Source: Rhizobium sp. L43
GTDB lineage: Bacteria; Pseudomonadota; Alphaproteobacteria; Rhizobiales; Rhizobiaceae
Assembly (NCBI RefSeq): GCF_002531725.1
Contig: NZ_NWSQ01000023.1
Coordinates: 43,901-107,900 of the forward strand
Length of the DNA: 64,000 nucleotides
Direction: 5' to 3'
Notes under the pieces: model-generated
What the model was told of the DNA's origin: nothing
The model's database searches: none
The model's input: the letters and a program-made list of their open reading frames with translations, nothing else
Position numbers and translations under genes: made by a program
Shown here: one piece after another, positions 63,319-64,000 of the stretch
How positions within the stretch are numbered: the first letter of the stretch is position 1
How the letters are laid out: each line of letters begins with the position of its first letter

Positions 63319-63834
63319 ATGTCGGAAGTTGGATTGAACACGATCAGTTTTGCAGGCCGCGCTGCTGCATCCTCGCAGTTCAAGGCACTCTATGGCGAAG
63401 GCATGTCGCTGGTCGAAGAGACTGCCGCCTATCTCGATGGCCAGGGCCGCGCCGCCTCCAAGGTTCTGCCGCGCATGGCCTCGGTTCTCTACGCCGCAGA
63501 ATCGATGCGTCTCACCACCCGCCTGATGCAGATGGCCTCCTGGCTGCTGCTGCAGCGCGCCGTCAACAATGGTGAAATGTCCCGCGACCAGGTACTGGCC
63601 GAGAAAAACAAGGTCCGCCTCGACGGCTTCAACGTCGATCGCGCCGCACCCGGCTGGGGCGACCTGCCGGAATCCTTCCGCGACCTCGTCGAGCGCTCGC
63701 TGCGTCTGCAGAACCGCATTGCTTTGCTCGACCGCGAGATCTACCGCCCGTCCGAAGCCGTGATCGTTCATGATAATCAGAACAGCGTCCAGGCCCAGCT
63801 TTCCCTGCTGCAGACCGCCTTCGGCAACAACTGA
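63319..63834 (+). CDS. DUF1465-family protein
   Basis: The 171-residue product is mostly helical: FAGRAAASSQFKALYGEGMSLVEETAAYLD, then AESMRLTTRLMQMASWLLLQRAVNNGEMS and DRAAPGWGDLPESFRDLVERSLRLQNRIALLD. This is the alphaproteobacterial DUF1465 group, of unknown function, sometimes found near cell-cycle or flagellar genes. No ribosome binding site stands out before the ATG. Ends in a strong terminator. Confidence 0.88.
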   Translation: MSEVGLNTISFAGRAAASSQFKALYGEGMSLVEETAAYLDGQGRAASKVLPRMASVLYAAESMRLTTRLMQMASWLLLQRAVNNGEMSRDQVLAEKNKVRLDGFNVDRAAPGWGDLPESFRDLVERSLRLQNRIALLDREIYRPSEAVIVHDNQNSVQAQLSLLQTAFGNN

Positions 63835-63856
63835 CCGCATCGCGAGAATTCGATAC

Positions 63857-63888
63857 AGACCGGCTGCTCCCCGCGCAGCCGGTTTTTT
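63857..63888 (+). terminator. Terminator of the DUF1465 gene
   Basis: ACCGGCTG...CGCAGCCGGT with seven-base loop and TTTTTTG tail, 23 bases after the stop. Confidence 0.92.
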
Positions 63889-63924
63889 GTTGCTGCCAAA
63901 CACTGACGTTCTCAGCCAGCATAG

Positions 63925-64000
63925 ATCGGGTAGGAGGGAGCCTTACGGCGCCCCTCCTCCCACACCACCGTGCGTACGGTTCCGTACACGGCGGTTCATC
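63925..64000 (-). mobile_element. 3' end of a group II intron (domains V and VI)
   Basis: Read on the minus strand from the right edge: domain V as a 32-base hairpin, ACCGCCGTG pairing CACGGTGGT, an inner TACG/CGTA with the two-base CG bulge on the 3' strand that is diagnostic for domain V, and a GAAC-type loop; then domain VI, GGGAGGAGGG pairing CCCTCCTACCC with a single bulged A, the branch point. The bulged A is seven bases from the 3' end ...CCCGAT, which lies next to the exon at 63924. The intron body, with any reverse transcriptase, lies beyond the window. Placed about 37 bases after the DUF1465 terminator. Confidence 0.85.

Overview
The window is a high-GC chromosomal segment of an alphaproteobacterium of the Rhizobium/Sinorhizobium/Agrobacterium group, most likely a Rhizobium of the etli-leguminosarum type. 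The support is gene content and order: a complete tol-pal cluster followed by cpoB, tilS, ftsH and glmM; a sqdBDC sulfolipid cluster; an lpiA-atvA (lysyl-phosphatidylglycerol) pair; and the order zapA then 6S RNA. Rhizobial small palindromic repeats are scattered throughout. No plasmid, phage or CRISPR signature was seen.

Layout. 1-2 kb: the tail of a LivF-like ABC ATPase, a small VCBS-domain protein and an elongator tRNA-Met. 2-7.2 kb: mnmA, a 33-residue secreted-type peptide, a small hypothetical, then serA and serC (transcribed serC-serA behind a candidate serC-type leader). 7.4-20.2 kb, all minus strand: an outer-membrane beta-barrel protein, glmM, ftsH, tilS, cpoB, pal, tolB, tolA, tolR, tolQ and ybgC. 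20.3-23.5 kb: sqdB-sqdD-sqdC. 23.5-28.8 kb: a hypothetical, a 5-formyl-THF cyclo-ligase, a YmdB-type phosphoesterase, an exported MBL-fold protein, a PNPOx-fold stress protein, an amber-interrupted gene and yebC. 28.8-37.5 kb: a luciferase-like monooxygenase, a chemoreceptor, then ruvC-[vapBC]-ruvA-ruvB-phosphoesterase-Nudix and a DinB protein. 37.5-44.2 kb: atvA and lpiA, a DoxX protein and a large MscS-type channel. 44.4-49.4 kb: a short 6-phosphogluconate dehydrogenase, a divergent SRPBCC/ArsR pair, an SDR epimerase and a phytase-like esterase. 49.4-59.7 kb: repeats, 6S RNA, zapA, a coiled-coil protein, then central carbon genes tkt, gap, pgk and fba with a K+/H+ antiporter between. 60-64 kb: a PhzF protein, an MFS transporter, small DUF proteins, and the 3' end of a group II intron at the right edge.

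Themes. Much of the window builds or guards the cell envelope (Tol-Pal, sulfolipid, lysyl-PG, FtsH, GlmM, MscS channel); a second block is central carbon metabolism (tkt, gap, pgk, fba, gnd) and serine synthesis.

The most interesting observations are four. (1) A 42-codon remnant of a second TolA C-terminus lies directly downstream of the tolA stop in another frame, and the present tolA 3' end has lower GC than the rest, which suggests exchange of the TolA tip. (2) A mobile palindromic element is inserted in frame in tilS, adding about 45 residues to the protein; sister copies lie in the sqd operon and after fba. (3) A vapBC module is inserted inside ruvCAB. (4) A near-textbook 6S RNA and several unannotatable-size small proteins are present. 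All calls come from reading the sequence; no database search was possible.
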